A stretch of DNA of 64,000 bases from Pseudomonadales bacterium (GTDB lineage: Bacteria > Pseudomonadota > Gammaproteobacteria > Pseudomonadales > Azotimanducaceae): NCBI GenBank assembly GCA_024234635.1, contig JACKNX010000017.1, positions 1 through 64,000 on the forward strand. The letters are read 5' to 3'. The notes under the pieces are model-generated. The model did no database searches, was not told the origin of the DNA, and was given only the letters and a program-made list of their open reading frames with translations. Of the stretch, positions 7,957 to 17,315 are shown in pieces. A program made the translations under genes and the position numbers. Numbering within the stretch: position 1 is the stretch's first letter; the number at the start of each line of letters is the position of its first letter.

Positions 7957-8880
7957 TCAGGCGCGGGTGGCGTCGCGGTCCTTGGTCGGCGGTTGCACGG
8001 GGATTTCGTGGCGGTGCCGTCGCGACATTTCTTCCTGGTAACCGCGCGCCCAGTATTCGTCGAGTGTTTCCTCCCGCCTGCCCGCGCGGCGTTGCGTCGG
8101 ATCGGCCGGCAGGAAGCGGTCGAGCCAGCGCAGCAGTTGCGGTGGCTGTTTGGGAAAGCCGCTCCCGATGGGCGCATCGTCGCGCGCCATACCGGCCAGT
8201 GCGTCCATCGCCGTTTTCAGCAGCACGAATACGTAGATCAGTCCCATTGGCGAGTCCAGCCAGGCGGCGGCGCCCATGCCGAAGATCAGCGTCAGGTGCA
8301 GGACAAGCACTGTACTCAGGCGTTTGCCGGTGTGGTTCTCCAGCCAGAAGAACGATCGCGATTCCAGCGCCGGCAGCTCGATGACAAGATCGACGACGGC
8401 CAGCAGGGCGATCACGCCGACGCCGGTCAAAAGATCACGCAGATCGAGCTGCACCTGCGGCAAATCCGGGCGGTTGATGGCAAGCATCAGCAGGATGATG
8501 CCGAGGAAAATGCCATGCCCGGTGGTGAAAATACCGGCGATCGTACGGTAGTGCGCGTAGTAGCTGCCGCGTCGAGCCGTCCTCGAATCGACGGGCTCAT
8601 AGCGGAAGTGACCCTGCTTCGGCGCACGTGTGGCATGCAGGCGGATTTTTGTCAGCGCGCCCATGTGGCCGATAACGCTTTCGATCCAGTAGAGCGCCAG
8701 AATCGTGCCGCCGGACCAGCCGAACTGCCAGATGCCGACGAGAGGTACCGCGTTGGCGAGAAGCGCCGTGAGAAGGTGAAGCAACGCCAGCCGCTCCGGT
8801 AGGTTGGCCGCACGGTAATCCGCGGTCCGGAAAAAGTCATCCGCGGGGACGGTGTGCGTGGCGGCGACCAATCGGCACAA
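7957..8880 (-). CDS. DUF6498 family multi-pass membrane protein
   Basis: About 307 residues with at least six hydrophobic segments. The characteristic N-terminal core is LLTALLANAVPLVGIWQFGWSGGTILALYWIESV, read as two helices, in which W-x-E sits in the second. Later helices are around FLGIILLMLAINRP, VGVIALLAVVDLVIEL and LIYVFVLLKTAMD. Function is unknown. The start is uncertain: TTG at 8880 or 8871 are the only candidates before the divergent gene at 8939, and neither has a clear ribosome-binding site. The C-terminal 60 residues are charged and cytoplasmic-looking. Confidence 0.7.
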   Translation of the reverse strand: MCRLVAATHTVPADDFFRTADYRAANLPERLALLHLLTALLANAVPLVGIWQFGWSGGTILALYWIESVIGHMGALTKIRLHATRAPKQGHFRYEPVDSRTARRGSYYAHYRTIAGIFTTGHGIFLGIILLMLAINRPDLPQVQLDLRDLLTGVGVIALLAVVDLVIELPALESRSFFWLENHTGKRLSTVLVLHLTLIFGMGAAAWLDSPMGLIYVFVLLKTAMDALAGMARDDAPIGSGFPKQPPQLLRWLDRFLPADPTQRRAGRREETLDEYWARGYQEEMSRRHRHEIPVQPPTKDRDATRA

Positions 8881-8938
8881 TTCGTGAATAATGCGCGTCC
8901 CGACGTGCTGTCGTACCGGTGAAATGGAGGAGGAAGCG

Positions 8939-9877
8939 ATGCAATTCGACAACCGCGTGACCCGCCACCTGGGTGTGGAGATTCCGATCGTGCAGGCGCC
9001 CATGGGCTGGATTGCGCGCTCCCAGCTGGCGTCGGCCGTCTCCAATGCCGGTGCCTTCGGCATCATCGAGACGTCTTCCGGTGAGCTGGACGCGGTGCGC
9101 GAGGAGATTCGCCGTATGCGTACGCTGACCGACAAGCCGTTTGGCGTGAACATCGCCCAGGCCTTCGTGCGTGACCCGAACATCGTGCGTTTTGTCATCG
9201 ACGAAGGCGTGAAGTTCGTCACCACCTCGGCCGGGAATCCGGAACGCTACACCGAGGAACTCAAGAAGGCCGGTTTGACCGTGTACCACGTGGTGCCCAG
9301 TCTGTCGGCGGCAAAAAAAGCCGTGGAAGTGGGTGTGGACGGGCTTGTCGTCGAAGGAGGGGAAGGCGGCGGTTTCAAGAATCCGCGGGACGTGTCCACC
9401 ATGGTGCTGTTGCCACTGGTGCGTTCGCAGGTGTCGGTGCCCATCATTGCGGCGGGTGGCTTCGTGGACGGTGCCAGCATGGCGGCGGCGTTTGCCCTGG
9501 GAGCAGAAGGCATCCAGATGGGGACGCGTATGGTGTCGGCGGCGGAATCGCCGGTGCATGCCAACTGGAAGCAGGCCATCGTGGATGCGAAGGAAACCGA
9601 TACCGTGTTTCTGAACAGGAAGTTCTCGCCGGCTCTGCGGGCACTGCGCACGCAGCGCACCAATGCGCTGGAGTTCGACACGGAGCGCAACGTGATGGGT
9701 GACTTCGGCCGCGCGCTGGATCTCTATTTTGGCGGTGACATGGAGTCCGCCATCGCGTTGACCGGCCAGGTGGCCGGGCGCATCGACGCAGTCCGTCCCG
9801 TGGCGGAAATAATTGCCGAAGTACGCGACGAATTCTTCCGCGTGCTCGGTGATCTGCACGGGCACTACCTGGCCTGA
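8939..9877 (+). CDS. Nitronate monooxygenase/FabK-like FMN-dependent TIM-barrel protein
   Basis: This 312-residue protein starts with the flavin-binding VQAPMGWIA segment near residue 14. It ends with the FMN-phosphate region IPIIAAGGFVDGASM and the sequence GAEGIQMGTRMVSAAES. This is the NMO/2-nitropropane dioxygenase and FabK fold. The loop that carries the catalytic His in class I NMOs (EAGGH) reads VVEGGEGGGFKN, so that His is missing. The true reaction may therefore be a different flavin reduction. ATG 8939 follows GGAGGAAG. The dienelactone hydrolase gene follows at once. Confidence 0.8.
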   Translation: MQFDNRVTRHLGVEIPIVQAPMGWIARSQLASAVSNAGAFGIIETSSGELDAVREEIRRMRTLTDKPFGVNIAQAFVRDPNIVRFVIDEGVKFVTTSAGNPERYTEELKKAGLTVYHVVPSLSAAKKAVEVGVDGLVVEGGEGGGFKNPRDVSTMVLLPLVRSQVSVPIIAAGGFVDGASMAAAFALGAEGIQMGTRMVSAAESPVHANWKQAIVDAKETDTVFLNRKFSPALRALRTQRTNALEFDTERNVMGDFGRALDLYFGGDMESAIALTGQVAGRIDAVRPVAEIIAEVRDEFFRVLGDLHGHYLA

Positions 9878-9919
9878 GTGGGCGCGGTACCCAGGCTAAA
9901 CAACAAGGGGATGAACGTA

Positions 9920-10813
9920 ATGAACCAATCGCCCGATTTCTGGCCGCCGGCACCGGCGCTTCAACGGCAGTCGCTGACATTGAGCTTCGAGGGCAGGGCG
10001 TTTCCCGGCGAAGTGGTAGCCCCGCCGCAAGCGGCGGGACCGAGACCGCTGGTGCTGGTAATCCACAACTACCAGGGGCTGAAATTCTTCGATGTGCACG
10101 TGGCGGAGTATCTGGCCCGTGTCGGCTACGTGGGTCTGGCGATCGATCTCTATGGCGACATGATGAGCGAGCAGGACCGCCTGTGCCCTACCGATCCGGC
10201 GGCGGTGGAAGCGCACTTCCGCAAGGCGTTTCAGGCCATGGTCGCCGTGGACCACGACTACGGCAGGTTTCGTGCGTTGCTTGGTGCGTGGCTGGACATG
10301 GGCAAAGCACTGCCGCAGGTGGACAACACGGTCTCCCCGGCTGCGATTGGTTACTGCTTTGGTGGCGTGGCCGTGCTGGAGGCTGTGCGTGGCGGCCTGG
10401 ACCTGTCAGGCGTGGTCTCTTTCCACGGGCTGCTGCAGACGGGGGAGGATCCCAACCCCGAGCGACTGGGGGTGACCCGGCCACCGCTCCGGCGCTGTGC
10501 GAACGTGTACAACACACGCACCATCGTGCAGATCGAAAACGGCGCGGAGGATCATCTGGTACAGGATGACAACAGAAAGCGCTTTTTTGCGGAAATGGAC
10601 GCCGCGGGCGTGGACTGGAGTTTTCACGACTATGCCCGTACGCCGCATGGCTTTGCGCTGCCTCCATCGCTGGGGCTGCCGGGTCATCTGCATGAAGCGG
10701 CGGACCGACGCTCCACGATGAACATGCTCAGCCTGTTCCGGGAGCTGTTTCCGCATGTGCCCCAGAACGCTGTGAGCCCCAATGCCGCGGGTACGTCCAT
10801 TCCCGGTGGCTGA
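9920..10813 (+). CDS. Dienelactone hydrolase family protein
   Basis: A 297-residue alpha/beta hydrolase. The nucleophile elbow is AIGYCFGGVAVLE, with Cys as nucleophile as in true dienelactone hydrolases. The strand LVLVIHNYQGLKFFDVHVAEYLA fits the family start, and the catalytic His is in TPHGFALPP near the end. It probably hydrolyses a lactone or ester in ring or lipid breakdown. The C-terminus carries an extra 25-residue tail. Start choice: ATG 9920 lies 9 bases after AAGGGG, whereas ATG 9911 touches it. Confidence 0.85.
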   Translation: MNQSPDFWPPAPALQRQSLTLSFEGRAFPGEVVAPPQAAGPRPLVLVIHNYQGLKFFDVHVAEYLARVGYVGLAIDLYGDMMSEQDRLCPTDPAAVEAHFRKAFQAMVAVDHDYGRFRALLGAWLDMGKALPQVDNTVSPAAIGYCFGGVAVLEAVRGGLDLSGVVSFHGLLQTGEDPNPERLGVTRPPLRRCANVYNTRTIVQIENGAEDHLVQDDNRKRFFAEMDAAGVDWSFHDYARTPHGFALPPSLGLPGHLHEAADRRSTMNMLSLFRELFPHVPQNAVSPNAAGTSIPGG

Positions 10814-10824
10814 CCTGTTCGTGC

Positions 10825-11535
10825 TCAGCGCTGGTGCCTGAGAACCAGGTAGGTCTGCGGCGACAGGCCCGGCCGCACGGCGTGCGTGCGGACGATGCGC
10901 AGGCCCGCTGCCTCCACATCAGCCGCGAACTCGCGCGGCCATATGGGCACGCGATCCGTGGGTGTTCGGCCGCGCAGGCGATTGAGCAGATGGAAACGCA
11001 GGGCCGACAGCGCGACATTGGAGAAATAGGAAACGACTACCCGTTGACGCGACACGCGCGCCAGCTCACCCAGCGCCCGTCGCCGCAGTGCCGGCGTCGG
11101 GTAGTGGTGAAACAGGCGATTGGCGATCGCAACGTCCACGCTTCTGTCGGGCAGGGAAATTGCCATCACATCTTCGCGCTGGAAGGACACGCGCTCCCGT
11201 CCGGCGATCGGCAGGGAAGCCGCGTACTGTTCCGCCTGGCCGAGCATGTGGGTGGAGTAGTCCGCGGCGATGACGCGGTAGCCGCGCGTCAGCAGCATCG
11301 GAATCAGACGGCCGGTCCCGGTGGGAAGGTCGAGGACGAGGCTGTCGTTCGCAATGCCGTCGAGCGCTGCATCGATGCACGCAAGTTCCCGCCGGTTCTT
11401 CCAGGTCTGCTGGTGGTTCTTCCGGCCAACGTAGTCGCTGGCGACGCCCGCCTGGTCGAAACGTTCCCGGATCAGCACATCGTAGGCGGGGTCGTTCTCC
11501 CGATGGCTGTCCGTGTGGTGTCTGGGTGCATTCAA
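10825..11535 (-). CDS. Class I SAM-dependent methyltransferase
   Basis: This 236-residue protein has SAM motif I VLDLPTGTGRLIPML near residues 66-80, an acidic motif II (VIAADYS) and the post-motif segment DVAIANRLFHHY. This is the usual layout of small-molecule or lipid methyltransferases. Its ATG overlaps the TGA of the upstream kinase-like gene by 4 bases, so the two are coupled. Substrate unknown. Given the kinase-like neighbour, a surface-lipid or lipopolysaccharide role is possible but only inferred. Confidence 0.85.
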   Translation of the reverse strand: MNAPRHHTDSHRENDPAYDVLIRERFDQAGVASDYVGRKNHQQTWKNRRELACIDAALDGIANDSLVLDLPTGTGRLIPMLLTRGYRVIAADYSTHMLGQAEQYAASLPIAGRERVSFQREDVMAISLPDRSVDVAIANRLFHHYPTPALRRRALGELARVSRQRVVVSYFSNVALSALRFHLLNRLRGRTPTDRVPIWPREFAADVEAAGLRIVRTHAVRPGLSPQTYLVLRHQR

Positions 11536-12197
11536 AGCGGGATGTCCAATGGAGCGTCAATGGCAGGGTCGAGACGCCGGGCGATTGTGCGATAGCGTTG
11601 CAGAAAATCACGCCAGTCGTGTTCCGAAAAAAGGGCGCGATGCGCGGGCATTCTAACCATCAGGTTCAGGTTGCGCTCGCGGTAACGGGCGTTGAGAGGT
11701 CGCCTGAAAAATCGGGCGCTGCCGAAATCGATCAGGCCCAGACTGCCGTCGCCGCAGAGCACGATGTTGCCTGGGTGCAGGCCGCGAAAGTAGATACCGG
11801 CGTGATGCAGCCCGGCGACGAGGGTCGCCAGAGGCGTCAGCAGCGAGGCGCCGATACCGTGCTCTTCCAGCGTCGATCCTGCCAGCGGGCGGTATATGAC
11901 ACCGTGCTGCCAGCTTGGCAGGTGAAAAAACACGTGCTCCACATCGGGTACCGGAATGCCCAGCCCACGCAGTCGACCGGCGGCGTGCCGGAACCGGAAA
12001 CTCGTGGGATAGAACCAGCGCAGGCTGGGCCGTCGACTGTTGCGAAAGAGCTTCAGTATCCTGCCATCGCGCAGGCGGGCAACTTTGGGCTGTCCCGCGC
12101 GATCTTTCAGCACCACGTCGATGACGGTTTCGAACGGCAGTCCACGGTGGCTCAGAAAGAACCGGGACTGCGGGGCGGCGGGAGCGGGCTCATGCAT
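11532..12197 (-). CDS. Lipopolysaccharide kinase (WaaP/Kdo kinase)-like protein, 'toluene tolerance' type
   Basis: This 221-residue protein has a protein-kinase-like fold. VARLRDGRILKLFR resembles the ATP-binding lysine strand, YFRGLHPGNIVL the catalytic loop and LGLIDFGSARFF the metal-binding DFG segment. The normal catalytic-loop Asp is absent: FRGLHPGN stands where HxDLxxxN is expected. This matches my memory of the pseudomonad 'toluene tolerance protein' group related to Kdo/heptose kinases. It overlaps the methyltransferase by 4 bases and follows the serine hydrolase by 36 bases, so a three-gene minus-strand operon is likely. Confidence 0.7.
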   Translation of the reverse strand: MHEPAPAAPQSRFFLSHRGLPFETVIDVVLKDRAGQPKVARLRDGRILKLFRNSRRPSLRWFYPTSFRFRHAAGRLRGLGIPVPDVEHVFFHLPSWQHGVIYRPLAGSTLEEHGIGASLLTPLATLVAGLHHAGIYFRGLHPGNIVLCGDGSLGLIDFGSARFFRRPLNARYRERNLNLMVRMPAHRALFSEHDWRDFLQRYRTIARRLDPAIDAPLDIPL

Positions 12198-12233
12198 GCC
12201 GGCTTCCCGCGCCGTCTGTCGGGCTTGCTGGAA

Positions 12234-13598
12234 TCAGAGTGCGCTGCTCTCCAGTGACTGGTAGGTCAACACCTTGAACTTGCTTGCCAGCGTCGTGCGG
12301 TGCGGCAGGCTCTGCACCATGAACACGCCGACGATATTTTCTTTCGGATCGATCCAGAAGCGGGTGCCCGCGGCGCCCCCCCAGTTGTATTCGCCATCGG
12401 AGCCGGAGTCACCGGCGGCACCGGCATCCTCGACAACGGCAAAATCGAGACCGAAGCCGACGCCGGGCCGATCCATCCGCACGTCCTTCAGTGTGTTACG
12501 GCTCATCAGTGCAACGGTATGTGGCGAGAGGTAACGCCGACCGTCCAGTTCTCCTCCGTTGAGCATCATCTGACAGAAGCGCAGGTAGTCCTCCGCCGTG
12601 GAAACCAGACCACCGCCGCCGCTCTCGAAGGTGGCGCCCGGTCGGTAGTTGCGGTTCGCGAAATCGTTGGCCACTTCCAGTTCGTTGGACTGCACATTCG
12701 CCAGCCAGGCATTGCTGCTGCCCGGCGTACCTTTCGGCGCGTAGAGCTGCGCGAATCGTTCCTGTTTCTCCACCGGGACCGTAAAGGCGGTGTCTTTCAT
12801 TTCCAGTGGCGCGAACAGTCGCGTGTTCAGGAAGTCGCTGAACTTCTGCCCGGACAGCACTTCGACCAGGCGCCCCTGTACGTCCACGCCCACCGAATAG
12901 TGCCACCGTGTGCCCGGCTCGTACTGCAGCGGGATCCGTCCGAGCTTCTGCACGAAATCCAGCAGGCTGGGATGCTCGGTGAGCAGCTGGGCGGCACGGT
13001 ACTGCTTGTCCACTTCCGTGTTGCCGAAGACACCATAGGTGAAACCGGCAGTGTGATTCATGATCTCGCGGATGGTCGGCTGGTGTCCCGGTTGGCGGGT
13101 TTTGCCCTCGAGCGTCGTGTCGCCGGCACCTTCGCTGGAACTGCGCGTGCCGTCGCTGGTGGCGGTGATACCACCCTCCGCCGTGGACAGCGCCACCTGC
13201 AGATTGGCAAGTTCTGGGATGTACTTCGCCACCGGTTCGTCCAGCAGGAATTTGCCTTCCTCGAACAGCGTCATCAGCGCGACGCCGGTGATCGGCTTGG
13301 ACATCGAATAGATGCGGTGGATCGTATCGGTGGTCATGGGCAGTTGGCGCTCGCGATCGCGCATGCCCCAGGTCTGGTTGTAGATGACCTTGCCGTTGCG
13401 GGCGATCAGGCCCTGGCCGCCGACCATGACGCCGTCGCTGACCGCCTGCTGCATGTAGGCGTCGATGCGTGCCAGGCGCTCGCTGGAAAAGCCTTCCCGC
13501 TCCGGTTTTGTTCTTGGCAGGTCGCGGGCCTGGGCATCCGTGAGGCTGACAAGCATCAGCACGCAAACAGACGCGGCAGTGAAAAAACGCAACTTCAT
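12234..13598 (-). CDS. Secreted serine hydrolase (class C beta-lactamase/EstB family)
   Basis: This 454-residue protein starts with a signal peptide (MKLRFFTAASVCVLMLVSL, cleavage near AQA). The beta-lactamase domain carries the nucleophile motif SMSK (IYSMSKPITGVAL) and the Tyr motif HYSVGVDVQGRL. Family members are periplasmic esterases or peptidases more often than true beta-lactamases. ATG 13598 is chosen because GGAGAG precedes it and it begins the signal peptide. It is the first gene of a minus-strand operon with the kinase-like and methyltransferase genes. Confidence 0.9.
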   Translation of the reverse strand: MKLRFFTAASVCVLMLVSLTDAQARDLPRTKPEREGFSSERLARIDAYMQQAVSDGVMVGGQGLIARNGKVIYNQTWGMRDRERQLPMTTDTIHRIYSMSKPITGVALMTLFEEGKFLLDEPVAKYIPELANLQVALSTAEGGITATSDGTRSSSEGAGDTTLEGKTRQPGHQPTIREIMNHTAGFTYGVFGNTEVDKQYRAAQLLTEHPSLLDFVQKLGRIPLQYEPGTRWHYSVGVDVQGRLVEVLSGQKFSDFLNTRLFAPLEMKDTAFTVPVEKQERFAQLYAPKGTPGSSNAWLANVQSNELEVANDFANRNYRPGATFESGGGGLVSTAEDYLRFCQMMLNGGELDGRRYLSPHTVALMSRNTLKDVRMDRPGVGFGLDFAVVEDAGAAGDSGSDGEYNWGGAAGTRFWIDPKENIVGVFMVQSLPHRTTLASKFKVLTYQSLESSAL

Positions 13599-13851
13599 GA
13601 GACTCTCCACGGTTGGCACAAGCTGTTTGGCAGGAGCGCTCGCTGCTCCAATGCGAATTCGGCAGGATGCCGGCGCCAGGGCCGGCCGATGGGTGGCAAC
13701 GTGAAACCGGGTTGCGGTAGGCACCCGCCATCCCGGTCGTTGCGAGGCTCTCTCCTGCGCATCGGTCGCGGAGTTTGGCATATCGACATGACGCAGACCA
13801 CAGCGTCCGCCTTACCGGCAGACGCTGCCCTGATGTCCTGCGTTCCGCGGG

Positions 13852-14319
13852 TCAGCCGCCCTGCAGGATCTTCAGAACCTGCTCCGGGTGCTTTTCGGCA
13901 CTGGGCACCCTGGCCCAGTGTTTGATGACCTTGCCGTCCTCGTCGATCAGCGTCGTGGAGCGGATGACGCCGACCACCTGCTTGCCGTACATCATCTTTT
14001 CGCCCCAGGCGCCGTACTTCTCCATCACGGTCTTGTCGGGATCGCACAACAGCGTAAAGGGCAGGTCGTATTTTTCACGGAACTTGCGGTGCCGTTCGCC
14101 GTTGTCGGGTGAAACGCCGATGACTGTCGTGCCGGTATTCTGGATGTCCTTCCAGTAGTCGCGGAAACCGCAGGCTTCCTTCGTGCAGCCGGGCGTGTCG
14201 TCTTTCGGGTAGAAATACAGCACCACCTTCGTTCCCCTGAAATCCTTCAGCGCGACCTTGTTGCCGTTTTCGTCCTGCAAGGTAAATGCCGGTGCCGCCT
14301 TGCCTGCCTCGATGCCCAT
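13852..14319 (-). CDS. bcp: Thioredoxin-dependent peroxiredoxin, BCP/PrxQ type
   Basis: A 155-residue PrxQ-family protein. The peroxidatic Cys lies in YPKDDTPGCTKEACGFRD, and the second Cys five residues later is the usual resolving Cys of atypical 2-Cys BCPs. GVSPDNGERHRKFREKYDL is also typical. It reduces hydrogen peroxide and organic hydroperoxides with thioredoxin as donor. GGAGGAAT precedes ATG 14319. About 250 bp between it and the serine hydrolase hold no recognisable gene. Confidence 0.95.
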   Translation of the reverse strand: MGIEAGKAAPAFTLQDENGNKVALKDFRGTKVVLYFYPKDDTPGCTKEACGFRDYWKDIQNTGTTVIGVSPDNGERHRKFREKYDLPFTLLCDPDKTVMEKYGAWGEKMMYGKQVVGVIRSTTLIDEDGKVIKHWARVPSAEKHPEQVLKILQGG

Positions 14320-14460
14320 GATTCCTCCTGCCGGTTCGTGACGTGCCGCGCCTTGCGCGCGGGAGTGCATGGTCCCCAACCCGTTCGCATGTGTCCACCT
14401 TGACGGCTCTACCATGGGTGCCGATAGTGGGGCGGGCGCAATGGGCGAGGAGGGCAGCGC

Positions 14461-15585
14461 ATGGGTTTTCAGTTCCCCGTCATCTCGGCGGATTCGCACA
14501 TCACCGAACATCCCGACACCTACAGCGCGTTCATCGAGGCTCGCTGGAAAGACAAGGCGCCGCGCCTGGTCAACGCCGGTGAGCGGGGCGACGTCTTTGT
14601 CATCGACGGCATGGACCGGCCGATTGCCATGGGTCTGGTGGCCGCGGCCGGCAAGAAGCCGGAAGAAATCACCGAAGCCGGCGTGACGTTCGCCGAATTG
14701 CACCGCGGTGGCTGGGACCCGGTTGCGCGCCTGGCGGATCAGGATCGCGACGGCGTCAGCGCCGAGATCATCTACCCGACGGTCGGCATGCTGCTGTGCA
14801 ACCATCCGGACTTTGCCTACAAGGACGCCTGCTTTGCCGCCTACAACCGATGGATCGCGGGCTACTGCGCGCAGGCGCCCGCGCGGCTGCTGGGGTGCGG
14901 GCAGACCGCGGCCACGGATCCGGCTTCCACCGTGGCCGATCTGCATGCCATCAAGGCGCTGGGGCTGCGTGGCGTGATGATGGCGGGCAATCCCGGTCAG
15001 GAGGACTACGACTCCGAGATCTGGAACCCGGTGTGGGAGGCGGCCATCGAACTGGACCTGCCGTTGTCCTTCCACATTCTCACGATGCGTGGCGGCGGCA
15101 CGCCGCGGGGGCCGCGCCTGAACACCTTCCTGTCCATCATCCGCGGCAACCAGGACATCATGGGCATGTTGATTTTCGGCGGTGTATTCGAGCGCTACCC
15201 GGCGTTAAAGATCTGTTGCGTGGAAGCGGATGCCGGCTGGGTGCCGCACTACCTGTACCGCATGGACCACGCGTTCAAACGCCACCGGAACTGGCTGGGC
15301 AAGGGGGTCTCGCTGTCGAAGCTGCCGTCCGAGTACTTTCTCGAGCACATCTACATCACCTTCCAGGACGACTGGGTGGCCTTCAAGCAGGCCAGTGACA
15401 TGAACTGGCGTCGCCTGATGTGGGCCAATGACTTCCCGCACAGCGATTCGACGTGGCCCTGGTCGCAGGACATGCTGGCGGAACAGACCCGCCATCTCAC
15501 AAGCGAGCAGACGCGCGCCATCCTTTGCGACAACGTGGCGGGCCTTTATCACATCGACATCGCGGCGCTGCCGCGTGCAGCGTGA
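14461..15585 (+). CDS. Amidohydrolase family metal-dependent hydrolase
   Basis: A 374-residue TIM-barrel protein of the ACMS-decarboxylase-like amidohydrolase-2 group. The N-terminal ISADSHITEHPDTY gives a D-x-H metal motif. GVSAEIIYPTVGM and the barrel His in LSFHILTMRGGG follow, and FPHSDSTWP near the C-terminus supplies the last metal Asp. Relatives decarboxylate or hydrolyse aromatic and 2-oxo acid substrates. The downstream TPP enzyme starts 68 bases later on the same strand, so the two may act in one degradation route (inference). Confidence 0.88.
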   Translation: MGFQFPVISADSHITEHPDTYSAFIEARWKDKAPRLVNAGERGDVFVIDGMDRPIAMGLVAAAGKKPEEITEAGVTFAELHRGGWDPVARLADQDRDGVSAEIIYPTVGMLLCNHPDFAYKDACFAAYNRWIAGYCAQAPARLLGCGQTAATDPASTVADLHAIKALGLRGVMMAGNPGQEDYDSEIWNPVWEAAIELDLPLSFHILTMRGGGTPRGPRLNTFLSIIRGNQDIMGMLIFGGVFERYPALKICCVEADAGWVPHYLYRMDHAFKRHRNWLGKGVSLSKLPSEYFLEHIYITFQDDWVAFKQASDMNWRRLMWANDFPHSDSTWPWSQDMLAEQTRHLTSEQTRAILCDNVAGLYHIDIAALPRAA

Positions 15586-15653
15586 GCGGTTGAGAACACG
15601 GCCGCCGCCGGCGAGCGACGCACCACGATCCTGCAACAGACAAGGAGTTTCCA

Positions 15654-17291
15654 GTGAGCTACACGGGAGCGGATATCATCGCCGAGGGCCTGGCGGCGCT
15701 GGGCGTACGCCACGTATTCGGCATCGTCAGCATTCACAACATGCCGATCATGGATGCCATCAACCGGCTGGGTAAAACCCGCATCATCGATGTGCGTCAC
15801 GAGCAGGGTGGCACGCACATGGCGGATGGTTACGCGCGCGCCACCGGGGAACTTGGCGTGATGATCGCCTCCACCGGGCCAGGGACCAGCAATACCGTCA
15901 CCGGGCTCTACGAAGCACAGTACGCGTCGTCGCGCGTACTGGTCATCACCGGGCAGGCGGAGACCGCGTTTTACGGCAAGGCGCTGGGTTACGTGCACGA
16001 AGCGGAAAACCAGCTGCCGATGTTGCGCACCGTGTGCCGGCGCGTTGAAAGCCCCCGGCACGTGGACGCAGTGGCCAGTGCATTCCAGAACGTGGTGGAT
16101 GACATCTTCACCGGCCGTCCGGCGCCGGGCGCGCTGGAAATTCCCATCGACGTGCAGTACGCAGCAGCCACACGCGCGGTTTTCAGGAAACCGGAAGGCG
16201 CGACGTTCCCGGGTCTGCCAGCCGCATTCGATCGCATGGCTGAGCGCCTGAAGAGCGCCGGACGCCGCGTGATCGTTGCGGGCGGTGGCGTCATCTCCTC
16301 GGGTGCCGGGGAGGCGTTGCGCCAACTTGCTGAACGACTGGATTGCCCGGTGATCACCAGCGTGGATGGCCGTGGCGCGCTGCCGGAGGATCATCCCCTG
16401 TGCATCGGCAACTACTACAACAGCGCGGGCATCTACCAGGCGATCGCCGACGCCGAAGTCACGCTCGCGGTCGGAACGCGATTTGCGGTCGGAGTGGACG
16501 GTCAGTTCCATCGATTCACCCCACCGGGTGATCTGCTCCAGGTCGATATCGATCCGGCCATGATCGGTCGTGCCCACCGCGCTGCGATCGGTGTGCAGGC
16601 GGACGCACGGCTGGCGCTGGAAGCGCTGCTGGCGCGTACCGAAGAGGCCCACGGCAACGATGCGCAGTTCAACCAGAAGGTGCTCGAGGCGCGTGAAGGC
16701 GTGCGTGGGGCAATGCGCAGACGCCTCGGTGGTGACTGGCCGCAGGTGATGGACAAGCTGCGTGCTGCGCTGCCGCGCGATGGCGTGTTCATTCGTGACC
16801 AGACCATCTCGGCGTACAACTGGGGCAACATGCTGTTCCCGGTCTACGAACCGCGCACCACCATGAACCCGACCTCCGGAGCGATCGGTCCCGGTCTGCC
16901 GCTGGCGATCGGCGCCGCGATCGGTACAGGAAAGCACAGTGTGGTTATCCACGGTGACGGTGGATTCATGTTCCACGCCACGGAACTGGCAACGGCCGCG
17001 CAGTATCGCGTGCCGCTGCTGGTGTGCGTGTTCAACGACCAGGGGTACGGCGTGCTGCGCTGGTTGCAGGACACGCGCTTCGGACGCATCAACGAGACGG
17101 ATCTGGGCAAAGTCGATTTTGCGATGATGGCCGAAAGCATGGGCGTGCCGGGCGAGCGGGTGACCAGCGTCGCCGAGTTCAGCGCGGCGGTGGACAGGGG
17201 CATGGCGGTCGAAGGACCGTATCTCATCGATATCGACATGGAGCATTTTGATCCCATGGAAATTTCGGTGATGCCGAAGAAACGCAACTGA
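15654..17291 (+). CDS. Thiamine pyrophosphate-dependent enzyme (acetolactate synthase-like)
   Basis: This 545-residue protein has the three-domain POX/ALS fold. The N-terminal PYR domain has the catalytic Glu in DVRHEQGGTHMADGYAR. A central domain follows (residues ~190-330). The C-terminal TPP domain carries GDGGFMF and the later Asn of the GDG-N metal motif (VFNDQGYG). The GTG start at 15654 follows AAGGAG with 5-base spacing. Members include acetolactate synthases, decarboxylases and carboligases; no ilvN-type regulatory subunit is adjacent, so a catabolic decarboxylase/lyase is more likely. The small gene at 17316 follows by 24 bases. Confidence 0.88.
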   Translation: MSYTGADIIAEGLAALGVRHVFGIVSIHNMPIMDAINRLGKTRIIDVRHEQGGTHMADGYARATGELGVMIASTGPGTSNTVTGLYEAQYASSRVLVITGQAETAFYGKALGYVHEAENQLPMLRTVCRRVESPRHVDAVASAFQNVVDDIFTGRPAPGALEIPIDVQYAAATRAVFRKPEGATFPGLPAAFDRMAERLKSAGRRVIVAGGGVISSGAGEALRQLAERLDCPVITSVDGRGALPEDHPLCIGNYYNSAGIYQAIADAEVTLAVGTRFAVGVDGQFHRFTPPGDLLQVDIDPAMIGRAHRAAIGVQADARLALEALLARTEEAHGNDAQFNQKVLEAREGVRGAMRRRLGGDWPQVMDKLRAALPRDGVFIRDQTISAYNWGNMLFPVYEPRTTMNPTSGAIGPGLPLAIGAAIGTGKHSVVIHGDGGFMFHATELATAAQYRVPLLVCVFNDQGYGVLRWLQDTRFGRINETDLGKVDFAMMAESMGVPGERVTSVAEFSAAVDRGMAVEGPYLIDIDMEHFDPMEISVMPKKRN

Positions 17292-17315
17292 GGCGCTGAA
17301 GGTCGGGAGCAGTTC

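Noticed and set aside
12300..13925. 541-codon plus-strand frame opposite the serine hydrolase
   Set aside because: No motifs, and it crosses the gap between two genes; the minus strand has a complete secreted hydrolase.
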